Positions 1-8,478 of a stretch of 64,000 bases of DNA are shown here, one piece after another; the stretch's first letter is position 1, and every line of letters starts with the position of its first letter. Under the pieces are notes generated by a model. That model was not told the origin of the DNA. It searched no databases and saw only the letters and a program-made list of their open reading frames with translations. This DNA comes from Streptomyces lincolnensis. GTDB taxonomy: Bacteria > Actinomycetota > Actinomycetes > Streptomycetales > Streptomycetaceae. The stretch lies in the NCBI RefSeq assembly GCF_001685355.1, contig NZ_CP016438.1:5332001-5396000 (forward strand), in the 5' to 3' direction. A program made the translations under genes and the position numbers.

Positions 1-1
1 G

Positions 2-865
2 GGAGAGCGGAGATGGCCCGGGATGCTGAGTCGCCGGCACCTGCTGCATGAGGGACGGCTGGTTCCGGCGGCGATCGTCTACGCGCACGACCGGGACCTG
101 GAGGAACTCGCCCGGTCCTGCCCGGAAGCGCTTCCGGTGGCTCATGTGGTGGGAGATCCGTGCGTCGACCGGATCATGGCCGGCAAGCCCCGCCGCGAGG
201 CATACCGCCGTGCACTGGGAATCGAGGACGGGCAACGGCTCGTGGTCGTCACGTCCACCTGGGGTCCGGCTTCGACGTTCGGGCGGCTCGACTCCCTGCT
301 GCCGCAGCTGCTGGGCCAGGTGCGCGGCGACGGCTACCGCATCGCGATGCTGGTGCATCCCAATGTGTTCGCCGGTCACGGCATCCGGCAGGTGCACGGC
401 TGGCTGGCCTGTTGCCGGGGCCGGGGAATCGCCGTCCTGCCTCCGGAATCCGACTGGCAGGCGCCGCTGATCGCGGCCGACTGGATCATCGGCGACCACG
501 GATCACTCACCGCATATGGGACGCTCACAGACGCGACGACGTTGCTGACGGCCGGGCCCCGGCGCGAGGTGTCAACCCGCTCACCGGCGGCTCTGCTGTC
601 CGCTGTCGCGCCCGTGGTGTCTCCGGTGTACCCGCTGGCGGAGCAATTGGAGTACGCCGCACAACTGCGCTGTCCGGGACAGTACGACCAGGTGGCCGCC
701 TCGTTGTCTTCGGTGCCGGGTCAGTTCCACCGACGGATGCGGTCGGTCGTCTACCGCATGCTCGGGCTGGGAGAGCCCGCCCTTCCGCCGCTCGTCGCAC
801 CACCCCCGTTGCCGCCGTCGCTGACCCGGTGGGAGATCCCCGCCTGCCGCGGGGAGGCGGTGTGA
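2..865 (+). CDS. Glycosyltransferase/CDP-glycerol glycerophosphotransferase-like protein, 5'-truncated by window edge
   Basis: The reading frame is open to the first base, so the gene begins outside the window; an internal ATG at 23 is probably not the true start. The visible 287 residues contain HVVGDPCVDRI followed by a Rossmann-like stretch (LVVVTSTWGP), and further on the segment ADWIIGDHGSLTAY. This arrangement recalls the C-terminal half of CDP-glycerol glycerophosphotransferase or MurG-like glycosyltransferases, which bind a nucleotide-linked donor. The C-terminus is proline-rich. The stop overlaps the next gene by GTGA, so the two are co-translated. The family call rests on pattern similarity only; substrate unknown. 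Confidence 0.6.
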   Translation, partial: GERRWPGMLSRRHLLHEGRLVPAAIVYAHDRDLEELARSCPEALPVAHVVGDPCVDRIMAGKPRREAYRRALGIEDGQRLVVVTSTWGPASTFGRLDSLLPQLLGQVRGDGYRIAMLVHPNVFAGHGIRQVHGWLACCRGRGIAVLPPESDWQAPLIAADWIIGDHGSLTAYGTLTDATTLLTAGPRREVSTRSPAALLSAVAPVVSPVYPLAEQLEYAAQLRCPGQYDQVAASLSSVPGQFHRRMRSVVYRMLGLGEPALPPLVAPPPLPPSLTRWEIPACRGEAV

Positions 866-1455
866 GCGACCGGATTGTGATCTCGGAGCCGGATGCCGCG
901 TGGGCCACGGTGTGCTTCCGTGCGGCATGGCAGGGTGCACCTGGTGATGACGACCCGGGCGGCCGGTCGTCGTTCGTCGTGTGGCGCTCGCGTGCGGGGC
1001 ATGGTCCGGGTCTCGTCCGGCTCGCCCCACTGGCCTCGTCCGTGGGGCGGCACACCGATACGTGTCCCCTCCCTTGCCCGCACGAGCCCGCCTCGCCCTC
1101 CTGCGATGTGCACCTGTGGGTGGACGCGGACAGTCCGGAACGGGCCGGGCTCATGGAGTACGCCGATGTGCTCGTGAGCCACGTTCCGCTGCCGCCCGAG
1201 TCGGCGCATCGGCGGGTGCGCGAGCTGCTGTCGGGCCGCCCCGGGTGCCTCGCCGCCGCCGTCCGGGACACGGCCACGACGATTGTGGTCGGAGTGCGGG
1301 GCCGGACCGGTGGGGTGTCGTTCGTACGGCCGGGGCGGTGCGGGTCCGCTGCCCCACCCCCGTTGCACGCGGTCGCCTCGGTCGTCCACGCCTGGGTGGT
1401 GTCCGGGCGGTCGCCGCACGCGCTGGTGTCCGTCTCCTCGACGCCGCGGCGCTGA
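862..1455 (+). CDS. Hypothetical protein, translationally coupled to upstream gene
   Basis: 197 residues from the GTG at 862, which overlaps the upstream stop codon (GTGA). This start was chosen because longer upstream frames lie inside the preceding gene. No signal peptide or membrane segment is seen. There are several Cys residues (TCPLPCPHEP and CDVHLW), and the rest is an alpha/beta-like mix. I do not recognise the family. Coupling suggests it works with the glycosyltransferase-like protein before it. It ends just before a very long palindromic terminator that separates it from the convergent STAND gene. Confidence 0.6.
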   Translation: MSDRIVISEPDAAWATVCFRAAWQGAPGDDDPGGRSSFVVWRSRAGHGPGLVRLAPLASSVGRHTDTCPLPCPHEPASPSCDVHLWVDADSPERAGLMEYADVLVSHVPLPPESAHRRVRELLSGRPGCLAAAVRDTATTIVVGVRGRTGGVSFVRPGRCGSAAPPPLHAVASVVHAWVVSGRSPHALVSVSSTPRR

Positions 1456-1461
1456 CCGGCG

Positions 1462-1505
1462 GGACGGTCGGCTGCGGCGGTCATGACCGCCGCAGCCGAC
1501 CGTCC
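1462..1505. terminator. 44-bp perfect palindrome, bidirectional terminator between convergent genes
   Basis: The two 22-base halves are exact reverse complements, with centre TCATGA. It lies between the convergent genes ending at 1455 and 1481 and covers the last codons and stop of the minus-strand gene. A uniform GC-rich hairpin of this size would terminate transcription both ways. No U-tract follows, which is usual in Streptomyces. Confidence 0.75.
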
Positions 1506-3928
1506 AGGCGTTGCGCGTCCTCGGGGTTCAGGCGTCGGAAGAGTTCCCGGGCGGCCTCGTAGTGGCGTATCGATTCATCATGATCACCAAGCGACTCCGC
1601 GGCCTGGCCGAGCCATTCCAGACAGCGTGCCTCCCAGTGCTCGGACCGGGTGCCGCCCGTTCGGAATCGCGCGAGAGCCTCACGCAGTCGGCGCGCGCCT
1701 CCCTCACCGTCCCCGCTGCGGTCCAGGACATGGCCGAGAAGAGCCAGGACGCGGGTCGCCTCGTATGTCTCGCCCAGTGAGTCCAGTTCGGTGCCGGCAC
1801 GGCGCAGTTGTTCGGTGGCCGTGGCCAGGTCGCCGCCGGCCAGAGCGGTTTCGCCGAGACGCCGCCGGGAGAGGGCGGCTCCGCGTCGGTAGCCGATCGC
1901 CTCCCTCAGACGCAGCGCGTGTTCGAAGTGGCCGCGTGCCTCGTCGAGCCGGTGGGCCAGGAGGCTCACATGGCCCAGCCCGCTGACGGCTTGTGCCTGT
2001 TGGCGTACGTCGTCGTCGGCCGCAGCCTGCTCCAGTGCCTGCCGGTACCAGTCCGCCGCCTCCGAGTACCGGCCCGCGTTCCGCAAGCCGATCGCGCCGG
2101 AGGTGAGCATGCGGCCCTCGCCCTGCCGCGAACGGCATCGGCGCGCCGCGTCGAGACCGAGTCGATGCGCCTCGATCCACATCTCGGACGGACGTAATCG
2201 CAGGAAAAGGGGCCATATGAGGTCCACCAGGCGCCAGCAGAAGGAGTCCCAGCCGACCCGGGCCGAGTGCCGTACCGCCCCCATCAGGCCGTTGCGGTAC
2301 GTGTCCAGCCAGGCGAGGGCTTCCTCGGGACCCGTGAGCGGGGTCGGAGGCACGGTGCACGCGGAGAGGTCGTGCCCGGGCAGCCGGTGGCTGGGGGTGA
2401 GGAGGGTCTCCGCCGAAGCCGCGGTGGACAGGCACCAGTCCACGAAGCAGCGCAGTGTGCGCTCCTGCCGGTCGGCGTCCTCCAGCTCCTCGCCGAGTCG
2501 ACGGGCGTGCGGCTGGACGAGGTCGTGGAAGCGATAGGTCCCCGGGCCCGTCTCCTGCAGGAGGTTCGCCTCCACCAGAGCATGGACGGCGATGTCGGCA
2601 GCCTGCCCGGTGTCGCGCGTGTCCTCCTCGTTGCCCGCGAGGGCCGTCAGTAACGCGAGGTCGTGGCGATCCGCGGGCAGAAGTCCCATCCGGCGGTAGA
2701 GGACACGGCTGTTGTCCGGGAGAACGTCGTACGTCCTGTCGAGTGCCGTACGCATCACGGCCTCCCCTTCGACGTGCAGCGTCTCGACGGGGCTTCGACG
2801 ACCCAGGCTGTCGACCAGGGCGGACACGGAACGGTGAGGACGCAGGGCGAGCTGGGCAGAGGCCAGAGCCACCGCCAGAGGCAGATGGCCGCAGAGTCTG
2901 ACCACTTCACGCGCGGCGGTCGGCTCCCGTGCCACGCGCGTCCCACCGCCGAAGGCGAGGAGTTCGACGGCCGATTCGGCGGGGAGCCCCTCCAGCCGGT
3001 GTACGGACGCGCCGTCGATGTGGAGTCCGGTCAGCATGCTTGTGCTGGTCACCACGGTGAGGCCGGTCGGTGTGCCGGGCAGGAGCGGGCGTACCTGCGC
3101 AGCCGTGAACGCGCTGTCCAGGAGCAGCGCCAGTCGTAGACCTGAGGTCATCGAACGCCACAGCGCGCTCCGTTGAGCGCTACCGGGCGGTACCGAGGAC
3201 GCGCCGAGTGCGACCAGGAAGGCTTCCAGTACGGCGGCGGGGGACACAGGTCCGTCGCCCTCGTCGGTGGCCCGTCCGCCGAGGTCGGCGTAGAGCTGGC
3301 CGTCGGGGAAACTTTCGGCGTGCTCATGCAGCCAGTGGGTGGCGAAGGTGGTCTTTCCGACGCCCGGGAGCCCGCTGACCACCAGGACCTGAGGTGCGTG
3401 CGGCGCGCGCCGGGCACGCAGGGCGTCCAGGGCCCGTCGGTCGTCCTCCCGGTCGACGAACCGTGCGGTCACCGGAGGCAGTTGGCGGGGCACGGGGAGG
3501 CCCGCCCGTGGTGGCGGGGAGGACGGGTGGAAGTGGATGCCGCCGTGGATGTCCCGGGCTTGCACGCTGGGGCCGTGGAGCACGGAGTCGCCGCTGATGA
3601 CATTGGCCGTCGCCGAGGGCGCCGGACCGGACGGCGTACGGGCGGCGCCGGGGTGGTGACGCACCCACTCGGTCAGGGCCTGGCGTGCCGCCGCGTCACG
3701 CGACGCCAGGACGTGGAGTTCCCGGGCCAGTTCCCGCCAGTGCGTCGGCTCGGCGGGATGCCCCCCCGTCACATGTGGGGGCCAGAACCGGGACACCGCC
3801 GGATCCGCGCGGGCCACGGTGTCCATGATCCGCGTCAGGTCGCGCCATGCGGGGGAATCCGGGTCGGCGCCGCAGGTGGCCAGGGCCGACAGCAACGCCT
3901 CCGGTCCGTCCGGGGAGGAAGCACGCAC
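1481..3928 (-). CDS. STAND-class NB-ARC/TPR ATPase with N-proximal amyloid-signalling-like motif
   Basis: 815 residues from a GTG at 3928, chosen because AAAGGAG lies 8 bases upstream. Domains in order: a helical N-terminus (1-105); a Gly/Gln-rich motif at about 109-135 (NVISG, GPSVQARDIHGG); an NB-ARC nucleotide switch with Walker A GLPGVGKT at 186-193, Walker B LLLD near 271 and the CGHLPLA motif; a winged-helix region; then TPR repeats to the C-terminus (RYSEAADWYRQAL-type helices). STAND ATPases are ligand-triggered oligomerising switches. The short motif resembles bacterial amyloid signalling motifs that pass an activated NLR-like state to a partner, and the 134-residue protein at 7627 carries a matching copy. 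It is divergent from the SARP gene at 4108. The stop lies inside a terminator palindrome. Confidence 0.85.
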   Translation of the reverse strand: MRASSPDGPEALLSALATCGADPDSPAWRDLTRIMDTVARADPAVSRFWPPHVTGGHPAEPTHWRELARELHVLASRDAAARQALTEWVRHHPGAARTPSGPAPSATANVISGDSVLHGPSVQARDIHGGIHFHPSSPPPRAGLPVPRQLPPVTARFVDREDDRRALDALRARRAPHAPQVLVVSGLPGVGKTTFATHWLHEHAESFPDGQLYADLGGRATDEGDGPVSPAAVLEAFLVALGASSVPPGSAQRSALWRSMTSGLRLALLLDSAFTAAQVRPLLPGTPTGLTVVTSTSMLTGLHIDGASVHRLEGLPAESAVELLAFGGGTRVAREPTAAREVVRLCGHLPLAVALASAQLALRPHRSVSALVDSLGRRSPVETLHVEGEAVMRTALDRTYDVLPDNSRVLYRRMGLLPADRHDLALLTALAGNEEDTRDTGQAADIAVHALVEANLLQETGPGTYRFHDLVQPHARRLGEELEDADRQERTLRCFVDWCLSTAASAETLLTPSHRLPGHDLSACTVPPTPLTGPEEALAWLDTYRNGLMGAVRHSARVGWDSFCWRLVDLIWPLFLRLRPSEMWIEAHRLGLDAARRCRSRQGEGRMLTSGAIGLRNAGRYSEAADWYRQALEQAAADDDVRQQAQAVSGLGHVSLLAHRLDEARGHFEHALRLREAIGYRRGAALSRRRLGETALAGGDLATATEQLRRAGTELDSLGETYEATRVLALLGHVLDRSGDGEGGARRLREALARFRTGGTRSEHWEARCLEWLGQAAESLGDHDESIRHYEAARELFRRLNPEDAQRLDGRLRRS

Positions 3929-4107
3929 GTACGCAACTCCTTTCGGTTTCCCAGGAGTCACTCCCCGGTCCGGACGGGACATGAACTAATTCAGCTACTT
4001 ATCGGTCAATCTTGAGCGCGTAGTGCCTTCATGTGGTCGGCAATGCCAGGTTCATGACATTCTCGAATGCTCGGCAATCACAGGCCCTACCGGCGGGGAG
4101 GACGCTG
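3929..4107. promoter_or_regulatory. Divergent promoter region between STAND ATPase and SARP regulator
   Basis: A 179-base intergenic segment with a locally AT-richer core (about 3985-4015) between two head-to-head regulators. Ribosome-binding sites lie at both ends: AAAGGAG for the minus gene and GGGGAGG (4094-4100) for the plus gene. No clear -10/-35 pair or SARP heptamer repeat could be assigned by eye. Confidence 0.5.
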
Positions 4108-7100
4108 GTGGAGTTCGAGATCAGGCTTTCGGGATCAGTGGAGATCCGGGCAGCGGGCCACCGCAGTGATCTCGGATCGACAAAAACCAGGGTGACGCTT
4201 GCCGCCCTCGCCTGGGACGCGGGCCGCACGGTGAGCGTGGACACCCTGATCCACCGTATCTGGGACGAGCATCCGCCGGCCAAGGCCAGGGAAGCGCTCC
4301 ACGCCCACATCTCACGGATCCGAGGCTCCCTGCGCATCGCCGGGGATCACATGCCCGCGATCGTCAGTCGTACGAACTCGTACTGCCTGGAGATCGATCC
4401 GGACCAGGTGGATCTGCGCTGCTACACGAGCTGCGTCGAGCGGGCCCGTTCGCTCAGGGAGAGGAGGGACGAGGAAGCCGCGCTGCGACTGCTGGACCGG
4501 GCGGAGGGGCTGTGGCACGGCGAACCGCTGGCCGGTATCGCCGGATCATGGGCCGAGCATCTGCGCGTCACCATCGGTGAGACCACCCTCGTGGCCGCGA
4601 TGACCCGAGCCGAGATCCTCTTCGACGCAGGGAAGTTCGCCGACGCCGTACCCGTCCTTCTGCCGTTGGCCGAGGCCCATCCTGTGGACGAGGCCCTGGC
4701 CGAACAGCTGGCCGTAGCCCTGTACGGCAGCAACCGGACGGCCGAAGCGACCCGGCTGCTCCAGCGGACGCGGCAGCGTGTTGTCCGTGACATCGGTCTC
4801 GACGCCGGCCGGGGGCTGCACCGGGTTCATCAGGGAATCCTCGCAGGCAACCCTGCGGCGGCTCTGCTCTCCCGCGCCGGAGCCGAGGAGAGGACGGCGC
4901 CGCCACCCACGCGCCGGGTTCCCGACAACCTGCCGCGCGACGTCCCGTGGTCGGGACGACGGGACGAACTGCGACGGCTCACCGCGGCGCTCTGCGAGGA
5001 AAGAGGAGCCTCGGACGTGGTCACCGTCGAGGCGATCCACGGCATGGGGGGCGTCGGCAAGACCGGCCTGGCTCTCCACCTGGCCCATCGATTACGGGAC
5101 CGTTTCCCGGACGGGCGCGTCTTCCTCCACCTGGGCGGGAGTTCGACCGACCGGACACCGCTGACCCCGGCCCGGGCACTCGCCGAACTGCTGCGGCTGC
5201 TCGGTGTGCCTGCCAAGGAACTACCGCACCAGCTCGACGAGTTGGTCGCGCTGTGGCGCTCGACAGCGCGTGACCGCCGGATGCTGGTGATCCTCGACGA
5301 CGCGACCTCCTCCGACCAGATCCGGCCCCTGCTCCCAGGGGCTTCCCCGACAGCGGTCGTCGTGACCAGCCGCCGTCGGCTGCCCGGACTGCCCGGAGTG
5401 CGGCCGGTCTCCCTGGATGTGCTGCCGCCTGTGGACGCGGTGGCGCTCTTCAGACAGCGGCTGGGGGGAGGACGCGACACCGATTCATCAGATGTGGCCG
5501 AGATTGTTCGGATATGCGGTTACCTCCCGCTGGCCGTCGAGATCGCGGCCAGCCGCCTGCTCGCCCGTGCCTCGTGGACCACGTCCGACCTGTTGCGTCA
5601 GCTCGGCGGCGGCCGTGGCCATCTGTCCCAACTACACGATTCCGACAGGACGTTGACGCATGTCTTCGCGGTCTCGTACGACGCTCTGAACGCTGAGCAG
5701 CAGCTGGTCTTCCGCCGTATCGGACTGCATGTGGGGGTGGAGTTCGGGCCGCGTGCGATCACCGCGCTCACCGGATTCTCCTTGGACAAGGCCGAACGAG
5801 TACTCGAGGAACTCCTCTCTCACCACCTGGTCTCCGAGCCCGTTCCACACCGTTTCATCATGCATGATCTGCTGCGCGACTACGCGCGGTCGTTGATCGA
5901 GGCCGCGGATTCCGAGGACGATGTCCGACAGGCCGTACAAGGCCTTGTGGATCACTACGTTCATGCCGCGGACCGGGCGGACCGGCTGGCCTATCCCTTC
6001 CGTTCGCGCACGGAACTCGACGCCGATGATCCCGCCATCCCGTCCTGCCCGGGAATCGTCGATGCGCAGTCGGCAGAACAGTGGCTGATCACCGAGTCGG
6101 CCAATCTGCTGGACACTCTGGGCTGGATTGCAAAGCATGGCTCGGAATATCAACTCGCCCTGTCTGTCCATGTGTTGGCGGGATTTCTGGACATGGAGGG
6201 ACACCTCTCCGTGGCGGAACCGCTGCTGCGGCGTGCCGCCGCCCACTGGAAGGCCGCAGGTGACAGCGCGGCCAGGGTGCGGGCCCTGCTCGACCTCTGC
6301 GCGGTGCGCACCCACGGCTCTCGCTATGACGAGGCGATCTCGGCCGCTCGTGAGGCGCTGGACGTCATGCGCTCTCTGCCGGACCGGGGGCTGGAGGCCG
6401 AGTGCATTCACCAGCTCTCGGTGCCCCTGTGGCAGACGGGCCAGTATGCACAGGCTCGATCCCTTCAGAAAACCTCAATGAATTTTCTCTTGCGAACAAA
6501 CGATCTGCTGCGGATAGCGCGCTGTCGTAATTTACTGGGAATAACACATCTCCATCTGGCGGAGAACGAAGAGGCGTTGGCTTGCTTTACTTCGGCTCTC
6601 GCTGATTTCACGGAAATAGGAGACGAACGTGGGCGGTACAGTGCGCTGAACAACATGGCGGAACTCTATAAGAGGACAGGGCGCCCGGCGGATGCGGAAG
6701 CGGCTTATCGGAAGGCGATGGTCGTGGCGGATCGCATGGGAAATCCGAGAGACAGGGCCACGCTCCAGATGAACTTGGCGTCCGTCCTGGACGTGCTCGG
6801 CAGAACTGATGAGGCCCTCGCCCTGTACGGCCTGGTCCTGCCGGTGCTGCGGGCTGTCGGAGACCGGCGCGCGGAGGCCATCGCCCTCACGGGTATCGGC
6901 AGGGCGTACCGTGCCGCCGGGCGCACGGAGGAGGCCCTCCGGCAGCACATCGCCGCACTTGAGATGACACGTGCCATTCGCGCGGCGGGCGACGAGGTCA
7001 ACGTGCTCTACGACTTGGCCCTGGCTGAACGGGATGCGGGACACGCGGCTCTGGCCGTGGTTCACCTGGAGGAGAGCCTGACGCTCAGCAGGAGCATGGG

Positions 7101-7176
7101 AGCCTCTGTGGAAGAGGCCCGTGCCGCCGAGGCTCTTGCCGAACTTCGGGGCGAGGTTACCGCGCAGTCAAGATAG
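4108..7176 (+). CDS. AfsR-like SARP regulator with NB-ARC and TPR domains
   Basis: 1022 residues from the GTG at 4108, supported by GGGGAGG 7 bases upstream; an in-frame GTG at 4033 lacks a site. Domains: winged-helix DNA-binding domain (about 1-90), bacterial transcriptional activation domain (about 98-245), NB-ARC with Walker A GMGGVGKT at 312-319, LVILDDA Walker B and CGYLPLAVEIA, then C-terminal TPRs. AfsR-type SARPs activate secondary-metabolite or developmental genes by binding direct repeats near -35. Two TTA codons (5092-5094 and 6532-6534) make translation dependent on the rare bldA tRNA. Codon use around 6465-6640 is less GC-rich than its surroundings. The target genes are not evident nearby. 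Confidence 0.92.
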   Translation: MEFEIRLSGSVEIRAAGHRSDLGSTKTRVTLAALAWDAGRTVSVDTLIHRIWDEHPPAKAREALHAHISRIRGSLRIAGDHMPAIVSRTNSYCLEIDPDQVDLRCYTSCVERARSLRERRDEEAALRLLDRAEGLWHGEPLAGIAGSWAEHLRVTIGETTLVAAMTRAEILFDAGKFADAVPVLLPLAEAHPVDEALAEQLAVALYGSNRTAEATRLLQRTRQRVVRDIGLDAGRGLHRVHQGILAGNPAAALLSRAGAEERTAPPPTRRVPDNLPRDVPWSGRRDELRRLTAALCEERGASDVVTVEAIHGMGGVGKTGLALHLAHRLRDRFPDGRVFLHLGGSSTDRTPLTPARALAELLRLLGVPAKELPHQLDELVALWRSTARDRRMLVILDDATSSDQIRPLLPGASPTAVVVTSRRRLPGLPGVRPVSLDVLPPVDAVALFRQRLGGGRDTDSSDVAEIVRICGYLPLAVEIAASRLLARASWTTSDLLRQLGGGRGHLSQLHDSDRTLTHVFAVSYDALNAEQQLVFRRIGLHVGVEFGPRAITALTGFSLDKAERVLEELLSHHLVSEPVPHRFIMHDLLRDYARSLIEAADSEDDVRQAVQGLVDHYVHAADRADRLAYPFRSRTELDADDPAIPSCPGIVDAQSAEQWLITESANLLDTLGWIAKHGSEYQLALSVHVLAGFLDMEGHLSVAEPLLRRAAAHWKAAGDSAARVRALLDLCAVRTHGSRYDEAISAAREALDVMRSLPDRGLEAECIHQLSVPLWQTGQYAQARSLQKTSMNFLLRTNDLLRIARCRNLLGITHLHLAENEEALACFTSALADFTEIGDERGRYSALNNMAELYKRTGRPADAEAAYRKAMVVADRMGNPRDRATLQMNLASVLDVLGRTDEALALYGLVLPVLRAVGDRRAEAIALTGIGRAYRAAGRTEEALRQHIAALEMTRAIRAAGDEVNVLYDLALAERDAGHAALAVVHLEESLTLSRSMGASVEEARAAEALAELRGEVTAQSR

Positions 7177-7381
7177 GCGGTACGGCGGAGCACAGGGATG
7201 TGTGCGGAGCCACCAAATTTCAGTTGTGCGGTCATTGGCGAGCGTGTGGGGCATGCAGCGCGCTAGTCTCGTCGCCAACGAGGCGCTGAGGCCGGCCCGC
7301 CACGCTCGGTCGGAGCTCTGTCCTGTCTGCGCTTCAGAACGGCGACCCACGGTCTATGAAAGACAGAAAGGTGTAAGACCT

Positions 7382-7471
7382 CGTGAAACGTTTGCACATC
7401 GGGGCCATCGTATTGACTTGCATTGCATATGCAATTTCTCAGGCCCCTGGCTCGACCTTCTTCGGCATGTA
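7382..7471 (+). CDS. Possible 29-residue exported/membrane peptide
   Basis: GTG start at 7382 with GAAAGG upstream. The product begins with two basic residues (K2, R3), then a hydrophobic run HIGAIVLTCIAYA, and ends APGSTFFGM before TAG. It looks like a tiny signal-peptide-type or membrane peptide. Its codons are unusually AT-rich for this genome (ATT, GCA, TAT, TCT). It sits 205 bases after a TPR-containing SARP gene and 155 bases before the amyloid-motif protein. TPR regulators in Firmicutes are sometimes paired with exported peptides; whether that applies here is inference only. Not recognised; it may be non-coding. Confidence 0.4.
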
Positions 7472-7626
7472 GGGGGCCGGGTGTCCGGTACCAGGCGTAG
7501 GCAACGGCTCGGTACCGGACATCGCCCCTCGGATGTGGCCGACGCCCATTGCCCCGGTGGGCGGGTGGTTCTGAGACGATGACGATCCGATCTGTTCGAC
7601 TCCGCTGAGCGGTTGGGGGTACAGGC

Positions 7627-8031
7627 GTGGATCCGATCTCGGCGAGCCTTCTCGTGGCGGTGGCGACCGGGGCAGGCGGTGAAGTGGGGCACCAACTCTG
7701 GGCGCAACTACGCGGGTTGGTGAGGAGAGGGCCGTCGGAGGGAGCCGCCGGGGCGCTGGAGCCGACGACCTGTGACGCCGAGCTGGCCTCCTTGTCCGAG
7801 GCCCCTCACGATGTCGAGCGAGCGCGTGCGCTCGGTGCGGCCCTGATCCGCCGCGCAGAGCAAGATCCCCTCTTCCGCGCGGACTTGACGCACTGGCAGC
7901 AGCAGGCGCAGATGCTCCGTACCGGAGATGGGCACACGACGAACACCGTGAGTGGCGGCACTCAGAGAGGCCCGGTCGTGCAGGGTCGGGACTTCTCCGG
8001 AATCAACTTCAATGCCCCGGGTCAGGGGTAG
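7627..8031 (+). CDS. Small helical protein with C-terminal amyloid-signalling-like motif, putative effector
   Basis: 134 residues from a GTG with GGGGG about 8 bases upstream. The N-terminus (MDPISASLLVAVATGAGGEV) is Gly/Ala-rich and hydrophobic, like the glycine-zipper start of bacterial helical cell-death effector domains (bell-type). A helical linker follows (about 60-95, DPLFRADLTHW), then a C-terminal motif at 105-130: NTVSG, GPVVQGRDFSG. The motif and preceding linker are alignable with residues 60-135 of the STAND ATPase at 1481-3928. In described NLR systems the receptor carries the motif N-terminally and the membrane-active effector carries it C-terminally, which fits this pair. Toxicity and partnership are inferred. 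Confidence 0.75.
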   Translation: MDPISASLLVAVATGAGGEVGHQLWAQLRGLVRRGPSEGAAGALEPTTCDAELASLSEAPHDVERARALGAALIRRAEQDPLFRADLTHWQQQAQMLRTGDGHTTNTVSGGTQRGPVVQGRDFSGINFNAPGQG

Positions 8032-8055
8032 CGACGCTCGTCCGTGGTCCGTAAG

Positions 8056-8478
8056 TCACTTGCCGGCGTCGGGGCCGTACCACTGGAGCGCCTGTCCTGT
8101 GACGGCCGCGATGCAGTCGAAGTCGCGGTCGCGGTGCAGCAGGGTCAGTCCCTGTAGCTCGGCCGTGGCAGCCACCACGAGGTCGACGGCTCCGGCGCTG
8201 CGGTGCCGTCCCTGCTGGGTGAGGATCTCCTGGACCTGCCAGGCGCGGTCGTAGGCGCGGTCGTCGACCGGCACCCAGCCGAAGAGGAGCCGCAGGTCCT
8301 CGATGCCCTGCGTGCGGTCGGCGGCGGAACGCGCGCTGTAGAAGAACTCCAGCTCGGTGATGGGGCAGGTGGCGATGAGCCCAGCGGCTGCCGCCTGGTC
8401 CCATCCGTACTGCTCGGCGTCGGCGCGCAGCATGCGCGCGAGGGCGCTGGTGTCGATCAGGAACTGCGCGGCGTTCAC
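8056..8478 (-). CDS. vapC: VapC-family PIN-domain ribonuclease toxin
   Basis: 140 residues from the GTG at 8478, which overlaps the antitoxin stop by GTGA. PIN-domain acidic residues are all visible: D9 (LIDTSAL), E42 (TELE), D99 (AVDLVVAAT) and D117 (HRDRDF). PIN toxins are Mg-dependent RNases that cleave tRNA or rRNA when released from the antitoxin. Full length for the family. Downstream is a short gap before the convergent effector-like gene. A related but deleted vapB/vapC junction is found at 41.5 kb. Confidence 0.92.
   Translation of the reverse strand: MNAAQFLIDTSALARMLRADAEQYGWDQAAAAGLIATCPITELEFFYSARSAADRTQGIEDLRLLFGWVPVDDRAYDRAWQVQEILTQQGRHRSAGAVDLVVAATAELQGLTLLHRDRDFDCIAAVTGQALQWYGPDAGK

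Noticed and set aside
7121..7582. Open frame overlapping the end of the SARP gene and running through the intergenic region.
   Set aside because: Arg-rich low-complexity translation starting inside another gene; the short GTG ORF at 7382 is more protein-like.
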